This document shows positions 1 through 12,015 of a stretch of DNA of 64,000 nucleotides, in pieces. The stretch is from Odontocerum albicorne. Its lineage: Eukaryota; Arthropoda; Insecta; Trichoptera; Odontoceridae. The stretch's first letter is position 1. The number at the start of each line of letters is the position of its first letter. The DNA lies in NCBI GenBank assembly GCA_949825065.1, contig OX463847.1, positions 35,101,789-35,165,788 of the forward strand, given 5' to 3'. The notes beneath the pieces were generated by a model. That model worked only from the letters and a program-made list of their open reading frames with translations, was not told where the DNA came from and did not search any database. Position numbers and translations under genes: made by a program.

Positions 1-50
1 TTTGGGAAGAAATACTATACTAACAAAACAAATATATAGTGCAAATGTGA

Positions 51-290
51 GGTGAAGGCATGGTAGAGGAAGACCAAGGAAAGTTTGATGGGATTAAGTG
101 AATGATATTTTGAAAGCACAAAACGTAGTCAGAGAAATCGCTGGGGTTATACGAAAAGTTGCATAGATGTGAAAGAGGCAAATGACGTGTCAAGAAATTA
201 AGGCTAAAGCCCTGTCCTCTGCCTCTTCCGACAGGGATATGGCGTGATGGTATGTATTATGTGCAAGAGCAACTCATCGAAATAAAAATG
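51..290 (+). mobile_element. Decayed 3' end of a non-LTR retrotransposon (ORF2 C-terminus and tail)
   Basis: Translation in the frame of position 62 reads GRGRPRK, then stop-interrupted WD..VNDILKAQNVVREIAGV, the usual GRGRPRKxWWD...C-terminus of insect LINE reverse transcriptases. At about 225-285 an RTE-like 3' tail follows: CTCTGCCTCTTCCGACAGGG, then GGCGTGATGGTATGTATTATG. Several stops make it a dead copy. It may begin upstream of the window. The clade is inferred only from the tail. Confidence 0.6.
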
Positions 291-786
291 ATGATGCACT
301 TCCCTATAGTTTTAACAAAAGCGCCAACTCTGTGCATTCTGGTTGAAATAAAAAAAATGAAAAACCAACATTAGTAAACTAAACATTATAAATATTACTG
401 CGTTTTACAACACCTTACAGGTAGGTGCGAGTCAGGATTTTAAACCTTAAATATAACAAAATCCAAATTGCCAAACAGACTGCACTAACAGAAAATAACC
501 TAAGGTAACACCAAGATTTGATGAGCTTTCAAAATTAAAGTTTACATTTATAAGATTTAATGTTGTTACTAAGAATTTCAGTTCCCGAACATACATTTTC
601 AATGACAATGCCATGTCTCGCTTCAGATTTTTTTTAAAATACAAGCATTAACAAACCTCATTGTACAGGTTTTTAGTGAAACAGAGTTCACGGCTGCATT
701 TATGCTAGTGCTTATCCTGCAAATCTGTACTTACCTCGAGCATTGAGAAATGGAATCAATAAAATAAAGTACTCAGGAAAAAATAT
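291..786. other. Unannotated AT-rich stretch
   Basis: No coding, RNA or transposon signature was recognised. The only ORF is a short AT-rich one on the minus strand at 447-644 with no family features. The stretch probably lies downstream of the 3' end of the minus-strand gene. Confidence 0.4.
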
Positions 787-792
787 TTTATT
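787..792 (-). terminator. Candidate polyadenylation signal (AATAAA on minus strand)
   Basis: TTTATT on the plus strand is AATAAA on the minus strand. It lies about 1.47 kb downstream of the stop codon of the minus-strand gene and immediately after the 3 x 50-bp hairpin repeat. Such hexamers are common in AT-rich DNA, so this is only a candidate; several other TTTATT sites occur between 1000 and 2260. Confidence 0.25.
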
Positions 793-940
793 TTACATTC
801 CTTTATCATGTTACGGGTGATAAAGAACCGACAATAATAATTTTACATTCCTTGATCATGTTACGGGTGATCAAGAACCGACAATAATAATTTTACATTC
901 CTTGATCATGTAACGGGTGATAAACAACCGACAATAATAA
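791..940. repeat. Three 50-bp tandem units, each with a hairpin
   Basis: Units at 791-840, 841-890 and 891-940. Each contains an 8-bp stem around a 9-nt loop (TGTTACGGG in the first two): CTTTATCA/TGATAAAG in unit 1 (801-808/818-825) and CTTGATCA/TGATCAAG in unit 2 (851-858/868-875). Units 1 and 2 differ at one base pair on both sides of the stem (T-A versus G-C). Unit 3 (901-908/918-925) is mispaired. The array lies in the probable 3' UTR of the minus-strand gene. Confidence 0.85.
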
Positions 941-2260
941 TTTTAACTTTGATAATTCACATTGGAAATATAAATAAAACAAAAGTATTTTTTTAAACAA
1001 TTACATATAATTCAAATAAGTTAAATCTTAGTTTTCTACCACTTGAACCGATGTCATCAAATGTTTCCCGTGAATATAAAATGATGAAATATTGGTACGA
1101 TGATGTTTTCGTAAAAGGTAATAAAATAAGTCCATCGTAAGAGGTAATCAGGTGATATAAAAATGTCAATTATGTTGACTCAAAAATAATCAATAAAAAA
1201 ATATTCTAATTATTTCTTTAAATTAAAAAAAATATAATAAACAGTAAATTGTAGAGGTGACTATGGTATAAATAAAAATGATGGCAAGTTACAGTGTGAT
1301 AAAATTGTCATATTTTTCTCTTTATTTTTCTTCATTTACAAATAAGAAACATAATATATATAGAAATACAAACATATACACATCCAATTAGTTTGAATTT
1401 TCTCTGAAATAATTTAATTTACGCTGTCTGTCACAACATCTAGTCGTTTGGCGTTTGGTTCATCGAAAGACATGTTTAAAAATAATAATTTAAACATAAA
1501 AAAACAATATTCATAGGAAATCAAAAACAATTTATCAAATAATTTACAATTGTTTTCCTTTTTTATAGAATACAAAATAACATTATTCCAATATACAATA
1601 CAATATGTACATAAGATAAGTAAATATGTTTAGGTTGGATAAGAAATCTAAAGTGTCGCTTGGAAGAAGCCTAGCGGTTTAGAATATATGATAATGACAG
1701 AGTCGAGTCTTTCTTAGGACAAATTTTTTACAAAACAATAAAATATGTTTTGTAACAATATTAATCAAACACAAAAAAATATATAATTAAATGGTGAATC
1801 ACAAATATTTACAGTTAAAAATGAATTACCTAATATTACCTATTAATATAATTAGAACAAAACTCACACATCACTTTGTCGCTTTGTCCAATTATCGTCA
1901 AAACTTAGCATTGAAAATCCAACACTCGTCCGTCGATTTACTATAATATATTCGAAAAACATACCCTCCGGCCCTCAAACACAGCACTAGCTTAACTTAA
2001 TGTCACATCTCCAGTCTTCCAGTGTTACGCACTTAACTATGTCATTATACAACTATACTATACATTAATTATAATAAGGTCAATCGAGGATCTATTTAAT
2101 AATATACAAACGTCGACTTACAAAATGGCACCTGATAAATATATGTATATATATATATGTATAAACATCAACAGTCGGGGTTCAAACTAAACGGAGAGAG
2201 GGGTTTGATGAAATAAATACGAGGGAGGAGGGGGTGGCACGCTTAGTGCCGGGGCCAACC
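941..2260 (-). other. Probable 3' UTR of the minus-strand gene
   Basis: AT-rich sequence directly downstream (on the minus strand) of the TAA/TAG/TGA-bounded terminal coding exon, without splice acceptors or ORFs of note. It includes a short TA run near 2145-2160. The extent is inferred; transcript evidence would be needed to place the 3' end. Confidence 0.4.
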
Positions 2261-2807
2261 CTATACGGAGATCTCGTAGTTCATGTCATAAACTGAAGCC
2301 CGTTCCGAGGGCTGCGATGAGGGGGGAGGGCCCGGGTCCAGAGAGTCCGATACTTGTAAAGCTCGCACGAAGCTCATGGGTCGCGGGGGAGGGTGGTGCG
2401 GTCGGCGTCCAGTGTGTGGTGAGGGTTGGAGAGGTAGAACAGGAACGCCTCCTCTTAAAGCCGGGTGATACGGTGGAGGAGCCGGCGGCCTGGCTCCCGG
2501 TGATGCGGGACTCGACCGGTAAAAGTCCCGAGGGGGCGGTTGCCCGGGACTGGTGTCTTTCCAAAGGTAGACGCCTCTCTGGGGTGAGCCGGCCAGCTCT
2601 CGGATGTTGTCGCTGGTGTGTCGTTGAGCGGCCGCGGCTCCCGCTCGCGCCAGTTCTCCTTCTGACAGGAACCGGCGCTGGGGGGATGCGTGCTGTGTTG
2701 TGGGCCTCTCTGTGCAATACGGCCCCACCATCATGCCCTGTCCACCGCCGGACGAGACGCCGATGAAGTCTGGCCTTCGCGGTTGTGTCGGAGTACCGGG
2801 ATTCGAT
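2261..2807 (-). CDS. Terminal coding exon of unidentified gene, PDZ-ligand C-terminus
   Basis: Last coding exon: 546 coding bases plus one split base at 2807. The acceptor is a pyrimidine-rich tract ending in AG (plus-strand CTG at 2808-2810). It encodes 181 residues: an N-terminal SNPGTPTQPRRPDFIG stretch, FLSEGELARAG, NIRELAGSPQRGVYLWKD, a Pro-rich region with a PPPY (WW-domain ligand) motif, and the terminal YDMNYEISV. I-S-V at the end fits a class-II PDZ ligand. The exon is strikingly GC-rich against its AT-rich surroundings. The composition suggests the cytoplasmic tail of a membrane protein or a scaffold. I do not recognise the family. A plus-strand ORF at 2317-2766 is its antisense shadow. 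Confidence 0.75.
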
Positions 2808-5800
2808 CTGTATTATTAAAAAAGAAATAAGATATGTACCAGCCAAAATAGTTTGGTAAAAATTGGAATGATATATTTTTATAACAAAAGACAAAGCATA
2901 CAAAAACAATCTTATTACATTAGTTTTATTTGCAAATTTCAGATTTATCACAATCACAAATAGATGTGCCAAAATACCTAAAAGAAGCCTTTTTAAATGG
3001 CTAACTTGGAGAGTTTGTGACATTTTTTTTATATAATATTATGAATTCGCGAGTTTGACAATATGTCACAACAATTTTTAGTATGGTCATAATACAGGTC
3101 AAATCTCATTGTAATAAATACCAAAGTAACAAATTTTTCGGAATTCAAATTTCTTGTTGAATCAAACGAACGTACGTAATAGAATATGTTTAATGAATCC
3201 CGTTTTAATTAAATTTCAATTTCAGTATAACGAACATTTGTCAGGTGAAAACTCCGCTGAGGGGATGTAAACCAACAGATTTGAATAAAACAAGCAATAT
3301 TTAACGAATTTGGATGCTCAAATGAAAAGGTAAAAAAGAAAAATTTCTTATTTTAAATCATGATTTTATTTTAAATAATTGTTCAGCACATAATTTAACG
3401 TGCATTACTTCACCCCTAAATTGCACAGAATTTTGGATCTGGGAATTATACGTGCAGTGAAAATGCATAACAGAAGATGATAATGAAAATGGAGTTATGT
3501 CATCTGATACGAAGGTTTTATTTTTCGGAAGCTATGAATATATTGAAAAAGTTTCGACATTTATCCTGTAGCACTGATGTCCTAGAAAATGTTTTTTTAA
3601 CTATTATGTGGTATTGCAAATGCAATTAAGAAAAATTCAGTACAGTCAATATAACATTAGCCTTTGAAAAAATTTTATTGACTGTATTTGTGTACACCTA
3701 ATGCTAAAAAAAAAAAATTGATATTATATTTTTCTCCCATATTCAGTACAATGAAATATTTTTTATGGTCCCATGAATTTCATAATAATGGGATTTGACC
3801 TGTATTCATATTTATGAATAAATAAAATTCATAAACATTACATGTCGTGATTTCAGAAGAAATTATGAAATATGAATCTAATAACTTCATGCTAGGATTT
3901 TTCATTGAAAAAATCTATTTATATAGTAGAACTGTATATATTGTATATGTGGTAACAATTGATTGCATTGTAAGCTATTGATCAGGTAAAATATATTTGG
4001 TGAGTGTGTATCGTAGTTTTAACATTGGAACAGTATGCAGGATGAAATCAGCGAGCGTCATTTGGGTAAGCAAATATCGAAACACGCGCATGTGTGTTAT
4101 ATTATGTTAAATGGTCAAAAAATGAAAAGAAAGTAATCAGCAATATTTATTCCAGTGTAAAGAGGGCAGTTTATGCAAATCTACTACACAAATGGCAGTA
4201 AATATAGCAAATGTGTCAAATTCGATGACATATAGAGTGAATTAAATTCTCTGATAATTAGAATCAATAAATTATTTTTTTTAATTGACTTTAAAAAGGA
4301 ATTTATTTACCTCCACTGTGAGGTCAGCCTTTTTCAAATAATTTGATTAGATAATATATTTTCCATATTAAAGAAGATTACTAAAATGAAAGACATGAAC
4401 TAGAATACTGCACAAAAGAGTACATTTTTTTCCTATTCCATTCAATTAATCATAAATAAGAAATAAATAATTTTAATAATATCAAGATACATAATTTTAA
4501 ATATAAATTAATATCAAACATTGGGTGAAAATAAACAAGTTCAAAAAAAGAACAAAAAACTTCCAAACAAAAGACATGTCAAATAAAAATAATTGAAATC
4601 ATTATAATAAATACATAAAAATCATATAAAATATATTGTATATGTATATAATTGACTTCTAGATATGCCTATTTTTACTTGAAAGATTTCAAAATATTTA
4701 CAATAGAAAATATACATACGTATTTACATATTTGGTAAATATTCTACAATACTTTCAAATTTTTAAATTATCAAACATATATGAATGATATTATCAATCT
4801 ACAATAGTTATATCAATAAGTAAAAAAGATAAAAATATATTTAATGGTAGATTCTTGACTGATAATCTTGGCAGAGCTTTGTAATACAAAAATATATATT
4901 TGAAAGTTTACTTATATAACATATTTGAAAAACTTTTGGCCCATGTATCAGTTTCAATCAACATGGTTTATCCATTTTGAAGATGGTTACTGAGCGAAAC
5001 CAGTAAATGGCTTAAAAGTAAGTGGAATATAAAATGATTTACTGTAATTAAAAAACATATTTTCTGATTATGACATGAAATTTAAAAAACATATTATAAA
5101 AATTATTTGACATATTCCATTATGTTGTGAGAGTTTATAAATAACTTGCAAGATATTGATAAAAATAGAACAAATAACATTACTGTTTAAAAAATTGTTT
5201 ATAATGTAAAAAAATTGTTAGTATAATTTATATATAAAATATACAACATTAAAATATTAAAGCTGTGTGAATTTGTTTAAAAGCAGAAAATAATTATGTA
5301 TAGGCAAACAACTATAAAAGCGATACAAATAAAAATTCCATAATATATTATTTAATATACATAGTTACACGCACAATGAGTCCGTATACAATACTAAAAG
5401 ATAATATGACTATGGAAGTGTTTAAAAGACAAAACCAAACATAAATCATAATGTTACCCATTTAAATAATGAACTGGATAAATGCTAAGTCCATCTATAG
5501 TTGGAAGGCAAAAAAAAAAATAGAAATAAAAATTTGAATTAAGCTTTATAAAAAATGTTCGATGAACTTAAAAATCAGAAACAAGATGACCAGAGATAAA
5601 TACAAACTTGTATTTGATCAATTTATCTTGATCATGCATATCAAAAATATGTACAAGCAGCATTTATATAATATACCATATTTCTCAGACAATCGGACAT
5701 GCTGATACTTTTTTGAAAATAAATATTTTATATATGAATAGTAAATAATAATTGTTAAATACTAAAAAAAATATTTTCACACCATCTTATATGGATTCTC

Positions 5801-8800
5801 TCATAAATTATGCCAACTGATATCTGTAACACAAATTAAAAATTGTGTTTGTATTGAAGACAGTAGTGATTTGAGCCAAACTGAATCCAATCTGACACTA
5901 TATTAATTTGGCCTACGATAACATTGAATATTTATTGGATAGATTGTACATTTTTTAACTTAACCAAGAAATAGAAAAATTTCACGGTAAAGATTTTTTT
6001 AGTGTTAGGCTTTTTACATCTGGAATAATAGAAACTGTGTAACAGAATTTCACTGGAAAAAATATATGAGCCATTGTAATACAGGTAATAAACCTAGACT
6101 AATAATAAACAAAGGGAAAGTTTTTTACCCAATTTCGCATCACATCACAATTAGTGAGTGTTTTGCAGTCCAAGAAATAAAGTAAATATATCCTTATATA
6201 TCCACTCAGCTTGTAAGATGGCAAATGATGCGTTATGATAGATGAATGATATGCAATGTGATATAAAAGTACAAGAATCAATGAAATCCTTACCAGAAGA
6301 AAATTGGTCTTGAATATTAGTTCCATAATTCTTGGCATGAAATGTTCCCTTTCAACCATCGTCAATACACTCAATGTCAGTCCGGTTATATTGTTCAACA
6401 ACACCAAGAATTATACAACAATACTTCTGATCACTACCTGTAAAGCAAAGTGCTCGGGTTAAGGATTCGGGGGAAACAGGTGACTCCTTAATAACATTTT
6501 GGGAAACACTTTTTTCCAAGTGTTTGGCTAAATGTATCAAGATTATTTTTATATTTTACAATTTTCAACAGAACCCCAAACATTTATTAACTTATCATTA
6601 TTTGAATTCTAATTCATGATTCCGAATGAATTTGAGAACATATATTTGAATTTAAGTATGATTTCAAATCGAAAGAAATAAATTTCTTTAGGAAAAATGG
6701 GGATGTCATTGAATTTTTTTTTGGAAAAATTCCAGTTTCCATTTTGATGTTCTTATAAAAATAGTCTTTTGGTACACATATTAGAGAACTTAGGATATAA
6801 CATTGGAATATTTCTTACTAATGTAAAAACACATCTGGTGGTTTCAAAGGATTTTTGTACCATATTTTTTAAGATATTTTAAAACTAAATACTGCTAATA
6901 CGCAAAAAGTTAATGCAATTTGGTTAGAAAGTAACACAAATGATTATGGTACCAAAACTAAATGAATATAATGATAATGTTATTTGTGATTCACCTGTAT
7001 TAGAAATGGGTACAACAGAAAATAATTAATTAAAGGAATTTGGTTCATAATTTATAATAAACCCATACGCATCCAAATCAATCTACTTTTTAAGTGCCAG
7101 AATATTAACTTAGAACTGCGTGAATAAAGACAGAATGATCGTAATTTCAGCACCAAATTGAATGTTTTTGTTCAAATTACTCATAGTTGAATATTCAATT
7201 TTTATAAAAGGTTGAAACTAGAATTTCGTGTCTCCATATAAGAATATTTAATAGTAAATTATTTTGCTATCCCACTACTTACATTTATCACTTTGATATA
7301 CGTTTCTACCTCTTATTTCAATCTTTATCAGGTGGAATGATGCCTAAAGAGAAAGCCTCGAGATAGGAGTTAGAAATACATTTTGAGGGGATTAATGTAA
7401 TTAGTGGATTAACAAATTAATTTATCATTGAATACTCTATAATTAATTTTTATATAAATTACGTAAGTCTTACCACTCAGGAATTGTAAAATATGCCAAT
7501 AAAAAGATACAACATTTGGTTATGTACTTGACAAGAATTTTTAAACATGGGTAATTTCATTGGTCTTGTAGAATTTCAAGTCACATACATAGTTCCTGAT
7601 TTATATAACATTTTTACTAGTTTATAAATGTAACTTCTTTGATGCGATCTTGATCAGATGATAAGGATGACAATGGGTTCAAGTATTGACATTAAAAATT
7701 AAAGGGGAAAACAAATAAAAAAAATCCTACTGGTTTAAGAGGGTGCACTTGGCATTTGATTGTAAAAAAAAAAATACAAACCTATCCTGGTTTCGAGGGT
7801 CAAATAGTGAGAAATCCTAGTTAAATTTTGGATCAAACAATAAATCTTGTTCCTTGTTATTTATATAAAACTTGTATATAACTCTAAATTTCAACTTTTT
7901 TAGCTGAGAGGAGAATATGAAACACTAAAAGAAACCTTAATCTGTAATTAATTTATTGAATAACAATTTAAATCCTTGTTTCATAATTACAATTTTTTAA
8001 TTGATAGTATTTCGACAGTTTTGGTTCTTTGAAGAATTCAACACGCCATAATTACATATGAATGTTTTCTTGATAGAATCTCAGTTGTAGAATTGTAAAA
8101 TACACAAATAAAGAAGTCAAACTTGTGACTTTCTGAAAATATTTCATACATTTAATATTTTGGGTTGTTGATTGCTAATCATGCAATCCAAAATTTGAAA
8201 GAGAAGTAATCATCAACGAAGGGATGTTTTTTTAATAATATTGATAAAGTGAAATGAGGTTGGAAAGCTTCACAGAAGTCAAGTGAGGTACAATAAAAAA
8301 CAAAAATTGTTTTCTTTCAAAGTAAAAATAAAAAATATTGGACGAAAATGAATTATAAATGAAACTTGGATGTATGTGAGATGTAAAATAAGCTTTGAAA
8401 GTCTCTACCAGCATTTGAAATGAGTTATATACATTTTATCCCTTAATTAAAGAAAAGAGTGAGAAATAATTAAAATACAATACCAAAAACATTATGAAGA
8501 GGAAATTAAATCAATATGTAACAAGCATCATGCAGTTATGCAAACCTCTTGAACAGATTTTACTATAAAGTATATCATGCACATGCAACCACCATTCTAA
8601 AACATAATTGAAGACTACATGCAATTAAAAATAACGAGCTGAAACTAAATTTCGCTTCTCGAGTGAAAAATTATTTGAATTCATTACCAATGATAACTAG
8701 AGATATTTGAATTGAAATTTTACAAATAAAATAATGTAAAATGGAAATGGTCAAATGAGCATACAATTTAATTTTTGAAACACTAAGTGTCGAAAGCCCG

Positions 8801-8904
8801 AAATTTTACTTATCAAAATTGTAATGAAGATGATTTTTGTACAAATCAACGGTGAATGTGATGGAATCTCTAAAGAGTAGTCAAAAATCAAACCATAAGC
8901 ATAA
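2808..8904. other. Intron, left part (no element identified except a tail-like hairpin)
   Basis: Very AT-rich sequence inside the 10.5-kb intron between exons 13337-13621 and 2261-2807. Small ORFs (6099-6540, 8232-8414) show only AT-driven composition. At 7305-7375 two inverted copies of a pyrimidine-rich/purine-rich block (TTTCTACCTCTTAT ... ATAGGAGTTAGAAA) flank GGTGGAATGATG, similar to the LINE tail blocks near 45430 and 60305. Confidence 0.4.
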
Positions 8905-9115
8905 AGGTCTATTTACACATTTCCGTGCAATGTCAATAGCGGGTCCGGGACATCGGAAATCCCGTCCCGGACACAAACTTGCCCCACCCTTGGCACGGGT
9001 TGCCAGGACACTGAAAATTGTATGCTCTCGTATTTGAACGTATGTGTCCGATGTTGGCTAACATCGAGGGTCGGGACCAAGCGCTGAAAACGGGCGAAAG
9101 TGTGTAAAATAGACC
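8905..9115. mobile_element. MITE-like element, ~210 bp, GGTCTATTT termini
   Basis: The termini are inverted: GGTCTATTTACACATTTC on the left (from 8906) and, read on the minus strand, GGTCTATTTTACACACTTTC on the right (to 9114). The interior is much more GC-rich than the surrounding intron, with several CpGs. No convincing target duplication is visible, so the superfamily is unassigned. Short ORFs on both strands here are incidental. Confidence 0.6.
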
Positions 9116-10660
9116 CAAATATTTATGGCAGTCACAATAATTGAGGTCAATTTATCTTACTGCATCACCTGATATATAAAGATATCTGAATTATAAAAAA
9201 AATCTATCATAAATAATGGGGAAAAATAAAATTAATAAAAAAGTATTATAGAAATTACATGTCAAATCTATTCCAAATATTGACATTGAAGTATGTTCAT
9301 GCAGTTTTATAAACATACTTTAGGTGCAATCTAGGGACCCGATGAATTTTCCAATTCCACAGACAAATAAATCATTCAGTGTAAGTGACATATTTTTATA
9401 ATAATTTAAATAAATAAAATATCTAATACACATAAAATGACACAGAAAATCTACCAACATATGTTATAACAGTTGAACATTCAATTAGTGAAAGATAAAT
9501 TTTATTAGTTATTTTTTAGGCTTTTCATTAAACAATACAAAAGTTAATTCACTCCACTTCACTTGAAGCCCCGATAATTGATAACAGAAATATAGCCTAT
9601 GTCTGGTATTTCAAATCTGCACGATGAAATATTGTTTATTTTATTATGTTTGTTTAATACATAAACTAAAGAAATTGAAAATGTAAGAAGGCACAATAAT
9701 CTTAATTACTGAAATGTATTTCTTTCATCAACAATTACACAAATTAATTTGGCTTCACATTAAGTTAAGTATATTTATAGATCACACATTAAAGCATTTA
9801 ACTAGATTGTTTTGAAATATTTTTACACAAAATTCAACATTGGAATAAGAAGTTTTGATTTTTCAGCCATTTTGTCATTTTTATTTTAATATTTATAAAA
9901 ATGAATATTACAAAAATGCTAGAAAGAAAAATTGAAGCATGAAAAACATTAATAAAACCGTTATACTGGAATTATAAAAGGGTATTTTTTTTAAATCCAT
10001 TTTCCAAATATGATTAGAAAAACAATCTTTTATGTATTGTAAAAAGTTCCATAAACAATGCAATTCAGTTACATTAACTTGCCATGTGATTGATTACACA
10101 TATATATTTTTAAGTAATAAGGCATTTAAAAAGAATTTTGTTGTTCCCAAGAAATTAAAAGATTTCATTTCAGATGAAAAACGTTAATGTAAATTTATTT
10201 CACCTACGTTTTTCATACTGCTTGTAATTTTACTCTAAGAAAACATTGAGCTATCCGAGGAATAGACTTTATTTGGAGTGATGGAAGATTGAGAACAAGG
10301 AAACTATCAAGAGTCTTCTTAAGGTGACATTTTTTACAAGATGCTACAGCAAAAAAGCAGCATTGAAACGACTTCTGTTACCAATGCCTTCTAAATTTAT
10401 TGGATATAAATAAATTCAGACTACAATGTAGCAAAAATGTAAGTCAAAATTATTTTGGATTCATATTTACAAAATCTGAAAATTTTGAATTTGATATACA
10501 AAAGAAATGGCTGAACTGCTCAAAAGAGTTGAAGAAGAGATTTGTGATTGGAGAAAAATTGAAACAAAACCAAACTTATGATCATCGACCGAACATAACA
10601 ACTACATCATCGACCGAACATGTCAACTGCACCTTAATGGATGTTCAGGAGTAATTTGTG
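9116..10660. other. Intron, no element recognised
   Basis: AT-rich non-coding sequence. The ORF at 10400-10654 has no recognised motif. A CATCGACCGAACAT direct repeat occurs near 10583 and 10608. Confidence 0.4.
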
Positions 10661-10689
10661 TGCCTTGGCTCTACTGTAAGGAGTAACAA

Positions 10690-11190
10690 AGAACATAATG
10701 ACAAGTCTAATCAAAATATTGTAAGAGATAGGAATATCCAGAAAGATTATACGAGACACTTCAAAGCATTGATCTTATCTATATTTCTATATGGAGTAGA
10801 AACTTGGACAGTCAAGTAAATCGATAGAAGGGGATCGATGCGTTCGAGTTGTGGTGCCAGAAACTTGGACTTGGACAGAAAGGAGAACAAACGAGTTTAT
10901 ATTACTTGAACTCTTTATAAACACTCGCCTCTCCACAATCTGTCAACAAAGGGCATTGCTTTTCTTTGGACACATATCGAGACACAATGATATAAAGAGA
11001 TGCCTTGAAACAGACTGTCATGCTGGGCAATGTTTCAATAGAACATGTCCCCATGCGTAGGCCTAACCAATCAGATCAATGACATTATCAACTTCACTCT
11101 GTGTGAAGCTTCACATCTGGCCGGAAACAGAAATGGTAGGAGAAACATTGTGCAGGCCTCATCATGAAGATCACGACCCTCAACCATGAG
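10690..11190 (+). mobile_element. Decayed LINE ORF2 C-terminal region
   Basis: Frame-shifted translation contains FLYGVETWTVK, WTERRTNEFILLEL, NTRLSTICQQRALLFFGHI and SRHND, then EASHL and RNIVQA. This is the characteristic C-terminal region of insect non-LTR reverse transcriptases (YGAETW ... RRTNxSILEEL ... RLSxxCxQRxLxFFGHIxRH). It has in-frame stops and frameshifts. The longest open piece is 10851-11060. It lies in sense orientation on the plus strand, antisense to the host gene. Confidence 0.75.
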
Positions 11191-11551
11191 GATGATGACA
11201 AGAGAGAAAAATACAGTACATTTTCATTCTTTATAGAATGGTTGAAGTTTTGAACTAAAAAATTTTATTAAATTAAAAATAAAGCATTTTAAAAATTAAG
11301 GTTAAATGTAAAACCCTTACAAACACTCGCTAGATTATTTACAAATTCAGTTATAATGAATCAGCAAATAAATACAGTGGTCACCAGTCATCAGAATTGT
11401 TATTGAAAAATTAGCAAAACTAAAATTTGTCCTTTATTTCTAAATTTGTCATAATTAAAGCAATTTAAATATATAAACGACTTATTTAAATTTAAAATAG
11501 CGGACTAGTGTATGAGCGCCACTAAGCTTACGAGGTTAATCTACCAATGGC

Positions 11552-11730
11552 AACCTCCGTGGCCGTGGCCTAGTTGATAAGATGTCTGTGTTTCAACTCA
11601 GGCCAACTTCTGTTAATACCAAGATTTAAAAAAAAGGATTCCAGTTTGGATTCACTTAAGGTTTGTTTTACACCTTTTGGTTGATTGAAAGAGATTGTCG
11701 CTTGGTAATAAATCCACTTAGGACTTTATA
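11552..11730 (+). mobile_element. tRNA-derived SINE
   Basis: The head ACCTCCGTGGCC...GGCCTAGTTGATAAGATG matches the SINE head found elsewhere in the window, with a 6-bp duplication (GTGGCCGTGGCC). The 3' tail reads TTGGTTGATTGAAAGAGATT followed by GTCGCTTGGTAATAA, the LINE-like tail shared by this family. The B box is degraded. Confidence 0.65.
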
Positions 11731-11932
11731 TAAGGAAATAAAAGATAATTGGAAACGAAAATCCCTCCAAGATCATCACTGTTTCATTGTAGCATCTTTC
11801 AAAAAGAGGAGATCATCTTAAGAAGTCTTGAAGAAGTTTTAATCTATGGCGTTTTGGTAAAGAGGTACAAGTCATCAATTACTTATTTGTCAGTTTGAAG
11901 TTTTGCAACAATTGTATTCCTGAAATACGGAC

Positions 11933-12015
11933 CTCAGGTAAATTTTAAAGGTAAACTTTGAATACATAAATAATTTATTTATGTATTCAAAGTTTACCTT
12001 TAAAATTTACCTGAG
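11933..12015. repeat. 83-bp perfect palindrome
   Basis: The left arm starts CTCAGGTAAATTTTAAAGG and the right arm ends CCTTTAAAATTTACCTGAG. The whole segment reads the same on both strands around a single central base at 11974 (41-bp arms, no mismatch). Pairing ends abruptly on both sides. Such a structure forms a long hairpin or cruciform; an assembly or template-switch artefact is the main alternative. Confidence 0.9.

Noticed and set aside
2317..2766. 149-codon ORF on the plus strand
   Set aside because: Antisense shadow of the GC-rich terminal exon, which has a splice acceptor, phase continuity and a natural C-terminus on the minus strand.
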